This document shows, in pieces, positions 1-7,746 of a stretch of 22,848 nucleotides of DNA (positions are counted from its first letter, which is position 1; each line of letters opens with the position of its first letter). Made by a program: the position numbers and the translations under genes. This DNA comes from Mariprofundus sp. Its GTDB lineage: Bacteria; Pseudomonadota; Zetaproteobacteria; Mariprofundales; Mariprofundaceae. The notes beneath the pieces were generated by a model. That model did no database searches. It was given only the letters and a program-made list of their open reading frames with translations, and was not told the origin of the DNA. The stretch covers positions 1-22,848 of the forward strand of contig JAUZQI010000113.1 of assembly GCA_030951095.1 (NCBI GenBank), in the 5' to 3' direction.

Positions 1-480
1 GTGGCTGAAAAAATGGTGTTCAAAAAAGCCAGTCTGCTGGGTGCATGTTCGGGCGCTGTGGCAGGTCTGGTTGCCATTACCCCTGCGTCGGGTTTTGTCG
101 GTCCGATCGGCGCACTGGCGATTGGTGCTACTGCTGGCGTATTGTGCTTCTGTGCGGTTGCGTTTATGAAGAAAGCACTGGGTTATGATGATTCACTCGA
201 TGCCTTCGGCGTACACGGAATCGGCGGTATCATTGGCGCGATTCTGACAGGCGTATTTGTTTCCTCTTCATTCGGCGGTGCCGGTCTGGCCGAGGGTGTG
301 AGTATTGGTGCTCAGGTCATGGTTCAGCTCAAGGCCATTGGCGCGACTATTGCCTACTGTGCTGTTGTGACCTTCATTATTCTGAAGGTAATTGATCTGG
401 TTATCGGGCTGCGCGTGGATGAAGAAGCAGAACGCGAAGGTCTGGATATTACATCGCATGGCGAACAGGTGCTGGGTTAA
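1..480 (+). CDS. amt: Ammonium transporter (Amt/MEP/Rh family), C-terminal part
   Basis: This is the last ~159 residues of an inner-membrane ammonium channel; the family is about 400-450 aa, so the gene begins before the window and the GTG at base 1 is probably an internal valine. Visible family features are the SGAVAGLVAITPA segment (residues 17-29), the GYDDSLDAFGVHG block (61-73) whose His72 corresponds to the second histidine of the conduction pore (AmtB His318), and the GGI-GA-LTG-F helix after it. The tail after the last membrane helix (GLRVDEEAEREGLD) is the cytoplasmic segment that binds PII proteins in this family. A PII gene follows 221 bp downstream and a second, distinct amt follows that, so this is an amt-glnK-amt cluster for ammonium uptake under nitrogen limitation. 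Function is secure; completeness cannot be judged. Confidence 0.95.
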   Translation: MAEKMVFKKASLLGACSGAVAGLVAITPASGFVGPIGALAIGATAGVLCFCAVAFMKKALGYDDSLDAFGVHGIGGIIGAILTGVFVSSSFGGAGLAEGVSIGAQVMVQLKAIGATIAYCAVVTFIILKVIDLVIGLRVDEEAEREGLDITSHGEQVLG

Positions 481-528
481 ATGGCAATTGCATCGTTTGA
501 AAATTGTAGGAGATTTTACAAAAACAGT

Positions 529-593
529 ATTCCCACCCGGTATAGGTGGTAATGTCTTCTACAAAGGGCAGGGAGTGGAAAAACCGCTCCCTG
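529..593 (+). terminator. Two stem-loops between amt and glnK, possible weak terminator or processing site
   Basis: Two hairpins lie in the 221-bp amt-glnK gap. The first pairs ATTCCCACC (529-537) with GGTGGTAAT (545-553) with one mismatch. The second pairs CAGGGAGTGG (569-578) with CCGCTCCCTG (584-593), a 10-bp stem with one G-T pair and an AAAAA loop. It is followed only by CTTTATG, a poor U-tract, so it may attenuate or stabilise mRNA ends rather than terminate fully. That would allow amt and glnK to be made in different amounts. Confidence 0.4.
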
Positions 594-701
594 CTTTATG
601 TTACGCCGGGCATTTGTATATTGCAGTTGCAATGCTATTCGAGCATGCTGCGCCGAACAGGGTCACTGAATAAACCAAGCTAAATTAGGGGAGAATAACG
701 C

Positions 702-1043
702 ATGAAAATGATCGCAGCAGTCATCAAGCCGTTTAAAGTGGATGATGTCAAAGACGCATTGCTGGAAATAGATGTATCCGGCATGACCATCACCGAAGTC
801 AGGGGGCATGGTCGCCAGAAAGGGCATACCGAACTCTATCGTGGGGCCGAATACAATGTGGATTTTGTGCCCAAGACAGAGATAAAAGTCGCTGTCTCCG
901 ATGATCGTGTCGATGAGGTGGTTGAGACGATTCGGTCGGCAGCCTGTACGAACAAAATCGGTGATGGCAAGATTTTTGTAACATCGCTGGAGCGCGTGGT
1001 ACGTATTCGTACCGGCGAAGAGGATCAGGATGCGCTAAGTTAA
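702..1043 (+). CDS. glnK: Nitrogen regulatory protein PII, GlnK type
   Basis: This 113-aa trimeric PII signal protein binds ATP/ADP and 2-oxoglutarate, and in the family GlnK blocks the ammonium channel when nitrogen is plentiful. It starts MKMIAAVIKPFKVDDVKDAL, the standard PII N-terminus. The T-loop GHTELYRGAEY (41-51) ends at Tyr51, the residue uridylylated by GlnD, so covalent control is likely. The C-terminal part contains IGDGKIFV, the nucleotide-binding B/C-loop signature. Length matches the family (about 112 aa). The ATG is preceded by GGGGAG at 688-693. Lying between two amt genes argues for GlnK rather than GlnB; the sequence alone does not separate the two perfectly. Confidence 0.95.
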   Translation: MKMIAAVIKPFKVDDVKDALLEIDVSGMTITEVRGHGRQKGHTELYRGAEYNVDFVPKTEIKVAVSDDRVDEVVETIRSAACTNKIGDGKIFVTSLERVVRIRTGEEDQDALS

Positions 1044-1211
1044 ATCGATTCTGAATCTTCTACCACTAAGAAACCAATCAATGTATTTTGGTTTGACGCT
1101 GTCCCTCGGGAGACATTCCCTTTCGCAAGAGAAATTTACCTGATGTTCTCAGTGCTGCGGCTTTCGAGTATGATAAGAGATAAAAGGATAAACAATGAGA
1201 GGGATTAGTAA

Positions 1212-2423
1212 ATGAACACAGTAGGGTTTGATGTCTTTTTCTTAACCGTGGGGGCGGCTATGGTGCTGGCCATGCATGCCGGCTTCGCCTTTCTGGAAGT
1301 GGGAACGGTACGCAAGAAAAACCAGGTGAATGCACTCGTAAGGGTGATTACCGATTTCGGTTTTTCCACTGTAGCCTATTTCTTTGTCGGTTTTGCCGTG
1401 GCCTACGGTATTAACTTTTTTACTCCGGTATCCGAGTTGAATGTAATTGGTGGTGCCAGTAATGGTTATGAAATGGTGCATTTCTTCTTTTTACTGACTT
1501 TTGCAGCGGCGATTCCGGCTATTATCTCGGGCGGTATTACCGAGCGCGTGAGATTTTGGCCCAATGTACTGGCGACAGTGTTGCTGGTGGCGCTGATCTA
1601 TCCTTTTTTCGAGGGCCTGATCTGGGCTGGAAACTACGGCTATCAGGCATGGCTGGAAGCCAGCTTCGGCGCACAATTCCATGATTTCGCCGGTTCTGTA
1701 GTCGTGCATGCTATGGGTGGTTTTCTGGCTTTGGGTGCTGTGGTGATGCTGGGGGCGCGAAAGGGGCGCTATACCCGGGATGGGCGGGTCAATGCGATTC
1801 TGCCGTCAAATATTCCTTTTCTGGCGCTGGGCTCGTGGATTCTGTGCGTCGGCTGGTTCGGGTTTAATGTGATGAGCGCCGGTAATGCAACAGGCGCCTC
1901 CGGGCTGGTGGCTATCAATTCATTGTTGGCGATGGTGGGGGGCCTGCTGGCTGCGCTGGTGGCTGGCAAGAATGATCCCGGTTTTGTGCATAACGGTGCG
2001 CTGGCTGGTCTGGTAGCGATCTGTGCCGGTTCCGATCTGGTGCACCCTGTCGGTGCACTGGTGATTGGTGCGGTGGCTGGAACAGTTTTTGTGTTCGGAT
2101 TTGAATTCATACAGAATAAATTGAAAATTGACGATGTATTGGGCGTGATTCCGCTACATGGTATATGTGGCGCATGGGGTGGTATTGCCGCAGGTGTTTT
2201 TGGCACGACAGCGATGGGTGGAGCCGGCGGCGTGACATTCCTGGCGCAACTGGTTGGCACACTCACCGGAGTGGTAATTGCCGTTGCAGGCGGGTTTATT
2301 GTGTATGGCATTGTCAAATCTACAATGGGGCTTCGTTTGTCCGAGGAAGATGAATTCAGGGGCGCTGACCTGGCAATTCATAATATCAGTGCCAATCCTG
2401 AAGATGATATGGCAGCCCATTAG
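1212..2423 (+). CDS. amt: Ammonium transporter (Amt family), complete second copy
   Basis: A complete 403-aa polytopic inner-membrane ammonium channel. Pore residues are present: the twin histidines are His166 (in SVVVHAMGG) and His316 (in VIPLHGICG), with the conserved Asp158 before the first. The outer vestibule shows GLIWAGN, with Trp138 in the position of AmtB Trp148. There is no cleavable signal peptide; the first residues run straight into helix 1. A GAGAGG motif at 1196-1201 supports the ATG. The cytoplasmic tail (STMGLRLSEEDEFRGADLA) resembles PII-binding tails and is followed by an acidic end. Where it overlaps the upstream amt it is clearly diverged (DDVLGVIPLHG versus DDSLDAFGVHG), so this is a paralogue rather than a recent duplicate. 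A terminator follows at 2443-2474. Confidence 0.96.
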   Translation: MNTVGFDVFFLTVGAAMVLAMHAGFAFLEVGTVRKKNQVNALVRVITDFGFSTVAYFFVGFAVAYGINFFTPVSELNVIGGASNGYEMVHFFFLLTFAAAIPAIISGGITERVRFWPNVLATVLLVALIYPFFEGLIWAGNYGYQAWLEASFGAQFHDFAGSVVVHAMGGFLALGAVVMLGARKGRYTRDGRVNAILPSNIPFLALGSWILCVGWFGFNVMSAGNATGASGLVAINSLLAMVGGLLAALVAGKNDPGFVHNGALAGLVAICAGSDLVHPVGALVIGAVAGTVFVFGFEFIQNKLKIDDVLGVIPLHGICGAWGGIAAGVFGTTAMGGAGGVTFLAQLVGTLTGVVIAVAGGFIVYGIVKSTMGLRLSEEDEFRGADLAIHNISANPEDDMAAH

Positions 2424-2442
2424 CCTTTATTAGAGATTGGTG

Positions 2443-2474
2443 AAATCGGCCTCTTAAACGGGGCTGATTTTTTT
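2443..2474 (+). terminator. Intrinsic terminator after the second amt
   Basis: AATCGGCCTC (2444-2453) pairs with GGGGCTGATT (2460-2469), a 10-bp stem with two G-T pairs, a TTAAAC loop and an immediately following run of Ts to 2474. It lies 20 bp after the stop codon and closes the amt-glnK-amt cluster. Confidence 0.85.
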
Positions 2475-2526
2475 ATGCATTCAAAAAAGATGCTGTCCAT
2501 TCCAGATGTGTCATTTTGCTACAATA

Positions 2527-2568
2527 TGTGAGTTGTCTCACAGACGCTTGTTATTTTTTCCTGATAAT
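2527..2568 (+). promoter_or_regulatory. CRP/FNR-type site with candidate -10 box upstream of the 2700-3470 gene
   Basis: TGTGA (2527-2531), six bases, TCACA (2538-2542) is an exact match to the palindromic CRP consensus TGTGA-N6-TCACA. A GATAAT hexamer at 2563-2568 could be a -10 box with no good -35 element. Transcription would then start near 2575, placing the palindrome centre about 41 bp upstream, which is the classic class II activator position. The palindrome is seen directly; the protein that binds it and the promoter are inferred. Confidence 0.5.
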
Positions 2569-2590
2569 ACTTTACATCACCTGTTGTACT

Positions 2591-2615
2591 GTCAGTGAGT
2601 CAAACTGACACTGAC
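2591..2615. repeat. 25-bp inverted repeat in the leader of the 2700-3470 gene
   Basis: GTCAGTG (2591-2597) and CACTGAC (2609-2615) are perfect inverted repeats around an 11-base centre that itself contains GTCA-AAC-TGA. This could be an operator dyad or a small RNA hairpin in the 5' leader. No T-run follows, so it is not a terminator. Confidence 0.5.
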
Positions 2616-2699
2616 CTGTGTGTATTTATTGATGATTAAACATTGCATGCTATGTTATCGACTGCACCGGTTGCATACGCATTGACCCATGGAGGGTAT

Positions 2700-3470
2700 A
2701 TGACGACTGAAATCTGTAGATATTTACTCAAACGTATGCAAATACTTGTTTTGGCAATGTTGTTCGTTCCGGTGATATCCATGAATGTGAGTGCCGGTGT
2801 AGTGGGTGGCAGTTTTGTCTATGTTCAGGAATCCGATGGCGGACTCATTCAATATCACGTTGATGCGGTTGATTATCAGGGCACACCAGCCTGGCGCATT
2901 GCATGGGATTGTGAGCAGATCAAAGCCGAACACTTTATTCGCCGTAGTGACGGCTCGCCGTTGTATGTGAAACGCATCAACCATGCCATGAAGCGAACTG
3001 TTGAAATCAAATACAGTATGAATGACAAACAACCAAGTATCTATCGCAAGCAAAGCAATGATGAATATCTGGAGCGCAAGATATGGGACAAGGGATTGCG
3101 TGACCTTGGTTCAATGCCTCAGCTGCTACAGGGGTTCTTTCCTTCTGATTCAGGGCAGGATATTACTTTCTCGGCGATTAATTATGATGATGGCAAGGTA
3201 TATAAATTGATTGCCTCGCAGGCAGGTTTTCGAAATGTGAAGGTTGAAGGCGAGCGGGTGCATTGTTCTATCTATGACATCAAGCTGGATTCATGGTTAT
3301 CAAGCTTTGTGGGCAAGACACGTTTGCTGATTCCGCAAAATACACAGAGTAGCAATTTTGTTGCTTATACCGGCCCGAGTCTGGATGGTGGATCCGGTCA
3401 GTGGACGTTACGCCTGATTGGAAGAGACAAGGTTATGGCAATGTTGGAGAAAACGGCGCTAACGCAATAA
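2700..3470 (+). CDS. Secreted protein of unknown function, possibly DUF3108-like
   Basis: The protein has 256 aa when started at the ATG at 2700, chosen because GGAGGG sits at 2691-2696; the reading frame stays open upstream to 2643 but no binding site supports a longer form. Residues ~13-32 form a hydrophobic export signal (QILVLAMLFVPVISMNVSAG) with likely cleavage after VSA, so the mature protein is probably periplasmic. The rest is predicted beta-rich (GGSFVYVQESDGGLIQYHV, GQWTLRLIGRD) with two cysteines and no recognised catalytic motif. The overall pattern of paired strands with a central K-L segment is reminiscent of DUF3108 periplasmic proteins, but that is weak. It is transcribed alone, with terminators or gaps on both sides and a CRP-like palindrome upstream. 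Confidence 0.8.
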   Translation: MTTEICRYLLKRMQILVLAMLFVPVISMNVSAGVVGGSFVYVQESDGGLIQYHVDAVDYQGTPAWRIAWDCEQIKAEHFIRRSDGSPLYVKRINHAMKRTVEIKYSMNDKQPSIYRKQSNDEYLERKIWDKGLRDLGSMPQLLQGFFPSDSGQDITFSAINYDDGKVYKLIASQAGFRNVKVEGERVHCSIYDIKLDSWLSSFVGKTRLLIPQNTQSSNFVAYTGPSLDGGSGQWTLRLIGRDKVMAMLEKTALTQ

Positions 3471-3476
3471 GTTAAG

Positions 3477-3487
3477 GGAACGCTGAT
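3477..3487 (+). repeat. Possible solo insertion-sequence end
   Basis: GGAACGCTGAT at 3477-3487, preceded by TTAAG, equals the first 12 bases of the IS5-family end seen at 22548 (GGAAGCGCTGAT) with one base missing. No partner end is seen in the rest of this 183-bp gap. It may be an insertion scar, or coincidence given its short length. Confidence 0.25.
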
Positions 3488-3653
3488 TTATTTATGTTCT
3501 GAAAACTAAGTGTATTCGCGCGACCCATGGTCTGAATCTGAATCAGTGCATCCTGCATTTGCTCAAGGTGTCCTGTAAGTTCTCCGGATGATTCCGGCAA
3601 CTATCTGAAAGTTTATTCGTGCCCCCGTCAGAAAAACGCGGTAAATTATCGAA

Positions 3654-5273
3654 ATGGGTTTTTCTATCAGAAATTTCTGCTCTTACGCGGCCTATTTGTG
3701 GCCACTTCTGTTGGTTTTTCTGCTTGGCCAGATTCTGATGCGGCTAAATGGCAATGCATTTCAATTGGGGATCACAGCATCACTATCCATAGTCGATATG
3801 GTTATTTTTTTTCTGTTTTTCGGTTGTGCAGCATGGTGGACATTTGATCCATTAAGGCAATGGCTGGGTAAAGACGCGAACCCTGACCAGCATCATTATA
3901 AGATTGAAACACTGATGGCTGATTTTCCATGGCGAGCATTAAAATTTCATTTGATCGCAGGCTGGTCTTTTGCGGCCTATTTGATCATCGTTATTCCATT
4001 GGTTGCTGTGACAGGTGACCATCTTTTCACATGGCGCATGTTTGTTGCCCTGATTCTGAATTTTTGTTTTGGTGCCGGTGTGCTCGCTCCGGCACTCGCA
4101 GTAGCTGTTTCGATCGTCTATTCCACGCGATTGCGATTGAAGTTGTCCAGGCAGGGACGCTTTGTCAATTTACTGGGCGATAAGCACCCGGGTAAACATA
4201 TTACCTCATCGGAACATCGGCCATGGCTGGTATTCATGGTCACAGGGTTGTTGCCGATGTTAATTCTATCGCTCTATGTCTGGCTGGCTCTGGCAGGTAA
4301 TGAGATTGAACAACAGTTCATTTTTTCTCAGGCCTTTGTTCTACTGGTGATGAGCGTGATAGGTAGCATGATTCTGGTATTGAGTATCACCCGAACATTG
4401 AAAAAGGTTACCAGGACACTGGAAACAGGGCTGAAATCCCTCGCCGATGGTCACTTCAAGGGATTGGTGCCGGTGCTGATAGATGATGATCTCGGAGAGC
4501 TGGCGAGAGGCCTGAATACGGCCATGGGAGGTTTGCAGGAGCGGGAGGATTTGAAAGACTCACTCTCTCTTGCCGCCGAAATTCAGCAGGGGCTATTGCC
4601 AACTTATGAGCTGTTGATTCCTTATTATCACCTGAAGGGATTTCAGCAGACATGTTATTCGGTCGGCGGTGATTATTACGATTATATCAGGCAGGAAGAC
4701 GGTAGGGTCTGGCTGGTGATTGCTGACGTTTCAGGCAAGGGTTATCCGGCAGCGCTGATCATGGCCAATCTGCAGGCTATGCTACGCGGGCTGGCTACGC
4801 TGGACTGGCCGATTGAAGCGGCGGCCGGTTATCTTAATGAAGCATTATGTGAAACATTGGCCGCAGGACGTTTTGTAACCCTGTTTATGGCTAAGCTGCA
4901 GCCGGAATCTCATTCACTGCTTTGGGTAAATGCCGGCCATGTGCCACCGTTGATGGTTGGTGAGGAGGGAACCGGTCGACTGGAAGCATCCGCACCGCCG
5001 TTGGGTTTGGTCAAGGGCATGCAGTATGAGGTGGCTCGAACTGATTTTCATGTTGGCGATATGTTTGTCGGCTATACTGATGGCGTGACCGAAACATCAA
5101 GGCTCGATGGCAAAGAGATGTACGGAGAGGTCAGATTCACTCAGTGGTTACGCGAGTATGGCGATAAGCCGGTGGCGTCATTACCCGAGTCACTGCTTGA
5201 AGAACTGAACAGGTTTGGTCGTAATGACCGGGATGATGATTTAACACTGTTATGTGTCAGAAGGGAGAAATAA
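3654..5273 (+). CDS. Membrane HAMP-SpoIIE (PP2C-type) serine phosphatase, RsbU-like
   Basis: A 539-aa signalling phosphatase. The N-terminal half has about six hydrophobic segments (roughly 11-29, 38-62, 98-120, 128-155, 190-213, 222-246). A HAMP linker follows (about 247-299; TRTLKKVTRTL to DDDLGELARGLNTAM), then a SpoIIE/PP2C catalytic domain (about 305-536). Metal-binding and core motifs are intact: GGDYYD (338-343), DVSGKGYPAAL (358-368), NAGH (426-429), YTDGVTE (474-480) and DRDDDLT (525-531). Such proteins dephosphorylate anti-anti-sigma (STAS) proteins in partner-switching pathways; no STAS or anti-sigma gene is in this window, so the target is unknown. The first segments do not resemble a known sensor domain. 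The start has no clear ribosome binding site. Its TAA shares a base with the fumC ATG, implying one transcript. Confidence 0.88.
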   Translation: MGFSIRNFCSYAAYLWPLLLVFLLGQILMRLNGNAFQLGITASLSIVDMVIFFLFFGCAAWWTFDPLRQWLGKDANPDQHHYKIETLMADFPWRALKFHLIAGWSFAAYLIIVIPLVAVTGDHLFTWRMFVALILNFCFGAGVLAPALAVAVSIVYSTRLRLKLSRQGRFVNLLGDKHPGKHITSSEHRPWLVFMVTGLLPMLILSLYVWLALAGNEIEQQFIFSQAFVLLVMSVIGSMILVLSITRTLKKVTRTLETGLKSLADGHFKGLVPVLIDDDLGELARGLNTAMGGLQEREDLKDSLSLAAEIQQGLLPTYELLIPYYHLKGFQQTCYSVGGDYYDYIRQEDGRVWLVIADVSGKGYPAALIMANLQAMLRGLATLDWPIEAAAGYLNEALCETLAAGRFVTLFMAKLQPESHSLLWVNAGHVPPLMVGEEGTGRLEASAPPLGLVKGMQYEVARTDFHVGDMFVGYTDGVTETSRLDGKEMYGEVRFTQWLREYGDKPVASLPESLLEELNRFGRNDRDDDLTLLCVRREK

Positions 5274-6652
5274 TGACTGAACACAGAATTGAAAATGATT
5301 CCATGGGGGAGATGCAGGTGTCGGCGGATGCGATGTATGGCGCATCAACCGCCCGTGCTGTGGAGAATTTCCCGGTGTCGGATTTGCGTTTCCCTCGCGA
5401 ATTTATTCGGGCCTTGGCCCACATCAAGCTTGCAGCTGCTACAGTGAATCAGGATTTGGGCAGGCTGAAAAAAGCCAGGGCTCAACTGATCCGGAAAGCT
5501 GCACAGGAAGTTGCCGATGGCGACTGGGATAGCCAGTTTGTGCTTGATATTTTCCAAACCGGTTCCGGGACATCCACCAATATGAATGCCAATGAGATGA
5601 TCGCTCATCGTTGTGCACAGATAAACGAAACTGAGAAAATACATCCGAATGATGATGTGAATATGGGGCAATCGTCGAACGATGTGATTCCGACTGCGAT
5701 GCATCTGGCGGCAACGGATTTGCTGATCAACGCCTTGATTCCGGCTGCCAGACATTTGCATGCGGTGCTGCTAACAAAAGCTGAAGAAACCGAAGATGCT
5801 GTTAAAATCGGGCGTACGCATTTGATGGATGCAACACCGATAACATTGGGGCAGGAGATTTCAGGCTGGGCGCGTCAGATAGAGCTCGGGATTAAGCGAC
5901 TGGAATCAGTGCTTCCGCGTATCACTGAGCTGGCACAGGGAGGCACAGCCGTGGGTACCGGGCTCAATACACATCCGGAATTCGGCAGACGCATGGCAAC
6001 CGAATTATCCAGAGCCTGTGGCACTAAATTTCATGAGGCGAAAAATCATTTTGAGGCACAGGCTGCACAGGATGCAACGGTAGAACTGTCCGGTCAGTTA
6101 AAAACGCTGGCTGTATCATTGTTTAAAATTGCCAATGATGTACGTATTCTGAATATGGGGCCGCGTTGCGGGTTGGGAGAGATCAGTGTGCCGGCCGTAC
6201 AGCCGGGCTCATCCATTATGCCCGGAAAAGTCAATCCTGTGATTGCCGAATCGATGGCGCAGGTGTGTGCTCAGGTGATTGGCAATGATGCCACGATTGC
6301 CTTCGGCGGTGCTTCCGGGCTGCTGGATCTGAATGTGATGCTGCCGGTGATGGCGCACAACCTGCTCGAGTCGGAAAGATTGCTTGCTTCTGCCTGCCAA
6401 ATGTTTGCCGATAAATGCATTGCGGGACTGGAGGCTAACCGCGAACGCTGTGCAGAACAGATTGAGTGGAGCATGAGCATGGTCACGTCGCTGGTGCCTG
6501 TGATTGGTTATGACCGCGCCTCACAGATTGCCAAACAGGCTGTCGCCGAGGGCAAAACCGTACGGCAGGTTTGTGAGGAGACGAATGTGCTTCCGGCTGC
6601 GAAACTGGAAAAGTTACTTAACTCCAAATCCATGTTAACTCCGCAGCGATAG
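5273..6652 (+). CDS. fumC: Fumarate hydratase class II
   Basis: Iron-independent fumarase of the TCA cycle, interconverting fumarate and malate in the cytoplasm; 459 aa, close to the usual 460-470. The superfamily signature GSSIMPGKVNP is at 312-322, carrying the catalytic serine loop. GRTHLMDATPITLGQEISGW (180-199) carries the catalytic histidine (His183). TGSGTSTNMNANE (96-108) and GQSSNDVIPTA (132-142) form the active site. These and the C-terminal GLEANRERC block favour FumC over aspartase. The ATG at 5273 overlaps the phosphatase stop codon by one base and has GGGAGA upstream; a start at 5252 is possible but lies within the phosphatase gene. No terminator is visible after it. Confidence 0.95.
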   Translation: MTEHRIENDSMGEMQVSADAMYGASTARAVENFPVSDLRFPREFIRALAHIKLAAATVNQDLGRLKKARAQLIRKAAQEVADGDWDSQFVLDIFQTGSGTSTNMNANEMIAHRCAQINETEKIHPNDDVNMGQSSNDVIPTAMHLAATDLLINALIPAARHLHAVLLTKAEETEDAVKIGRTHLMDATPITLGQEISGWARQIELGIKRLESVLPRITELAQGGTAVGTGLNTHPEFGRRMATELSRACGTKFHEAKNHFEAQAAQDATVELSGQLKTLAVSLFKIANDVRILNMGPRCGLGEISVPAVQPGSSIMPGKVNPVIAESMAQVCAQVIGNDATIAFGGASGLLDLNVMLPVMAHNLLESERLLASACQMFADKCIAGLEANRERCAEQIEWSMSMVTSLVPVIGYDRASQIAKQAVAEGKTVRQVCEETNVLPAAKLEKLLNSKSMLTPQR

Positions 6653-6750
6653 GGATGAAATGTAGGCATCACCTTCCACAGTGATATATACCCGTGCGAA
6701 TTTTGAGATACTGTCTGGAAACGGCATGATGCTTCCGGCACACTGCCGCT

Positions 6751-7746
6751 ATGCTTGAAATTCATCATTTATCGCTGTCGGTATCCATCGAAGGACGCCG
6801 TGTTGAAGCAGTTTCATCTGTTTCCTTGCAGCTTGAGGCAGGTCGAGTGTTGGGGCTGGTGGGCGAGTCCGGCTGCGGTAAATCACTGACGGCGCAAGCC
6901 ATTCTTCGGCTTGGTGAGCATCAGGGTGTGGAAAAAAGCGGTGGCGATATTCTGCTCGATGGCAGCAGTCTGTTTGGTGTGGATGATGAATTATTGCGCC
7001 GTATTCGCGGCGGTCGTATATCCATGGTGTTTCAGGAGCCAATGACAGCGCTGAATCCGGTGTTTTCTATCGGCAGTCAGATAACGGAAGTGATTCGTCT
7101 GCACCTGGATATGGACAAACAGCAGGCCAATGCCAGAGCCATTCAATTGTTACGCGATGTCGGCATGCAGGATGCAGAACAGATTTTAAAGCAGTATCCG
7201 GATTCCCTTTCCGGCGGCATGCGCCAGCGGGTGCTGATTGCCATGGCTATGGCTGCTGATCCTGATTATATCATTGCCGATGAGCCGACAACGGCGCTGG
7301 ATGTGTCGGTGCAGAAACGCATTATAACGCTGTTGTTGAACCTGCAAAAAAAACGCAATCTCGGCCTGCTACTGGTAACACATGATTTCGGGCTGGTGGC
7401 TGAAATGTGTGATGATGTAGTGGTGATGTATGCCGGACAAGTTGTCGAGGCAGGAAAGGTTGCAGATATATTCGATTATCCTGCCCACCCCTATACCCGT
7501 GCACTGATGGGCTGCAGGCCTGAAATTTCCACAGCAGGAGAATCATTAACTGTGATTTCAGGACAGGTACCTTCCCCCGGGTATTGGCCCCAGGGGTGTC
7601 ATTTTGCCGAACGGTGCTCGCTGGCCCGGCATGATTGCATGGAAAAGCCGGTGACTGCCGCTTGCTGGCAGCAGGGTGAACACATCGCACGTTGTTTGCA
7701 TGTAGATGAGCACGTCGATGAGCTTGGCAGGGATAGTCCGGCATGA
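6751..7746 (+). CDS. Oligopeptide-type ABC transporter ATPase, OppD/DppD-like
   Basis: A 331-aa ATPase subunit of a peptide or nickel importer. It has Walker A GESGCGKS (38-45), Q-loop VFQEPMTALNP (93-103), signature LSGGMRQR (153-160), Walker B YIIADEPT (173-180) and the H-loop histidine His211. The C-terminal oligopeptide extension has PSPGYWPQGCHFAERC followed by two more cysteines, the pattern that ligates an iron-sulfur cluster in some OppD proteins. The ATG lacks a convincing ribosome binding site but the N-terminus (MLEIHHLSLSV) is right for the family. Its stop overlaps the next ATPase start by 4 bp. No permease or binding-protein gene is in the window, so the substrate cannot be assigned; the partners are probably encoded elsewhere. 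Confidence 0.9.
   Translation: MLEIHHLSLSVSIEGRRVEAVSSVSLQLEAGRVLGLVGESGCGKSLTAQAILRLGEHQGVEKSGGDILLDGSSLFGVDDELLRRIRGGRISMVFQEPMTALNPVFSIGSQITEVIRLHLDMDKQQANARAIQLLRDVGMQDAEQILKQYPDSLSGGMRQRVLIAMAMAADPDYIIADEPTTALDVSVQKRIITLLLNLQKKRNLGLLLVTHDFGLVAEMCDDVVVMYAGQVVEAGKVADIFDYPAHPYTRALMGCRPEISTAGESLTVISGQVPSPGYWPQGCHFAERCSLARHDCMEKPVTAACWQQGEHIARCLHVDEHVDELGRDSPA

Noticed and set aside
605..630. Possible sigma-54 promoter upstream of glnK (GGGCATTTGTATATTGCAG)
   Set aside because: The GG and GC dinucleotides are 12 bases apart instead of the required 10, and the flanking bases do not match the consensus.
1769..2317. 182-aa minus-strand reading frame inside the second amt
   Set aside because: It is a shadow of a strongly conserved ammonium transporter; the Pro/Ala/Thr-rich composition reflects the antisense of hydrophobic codons.
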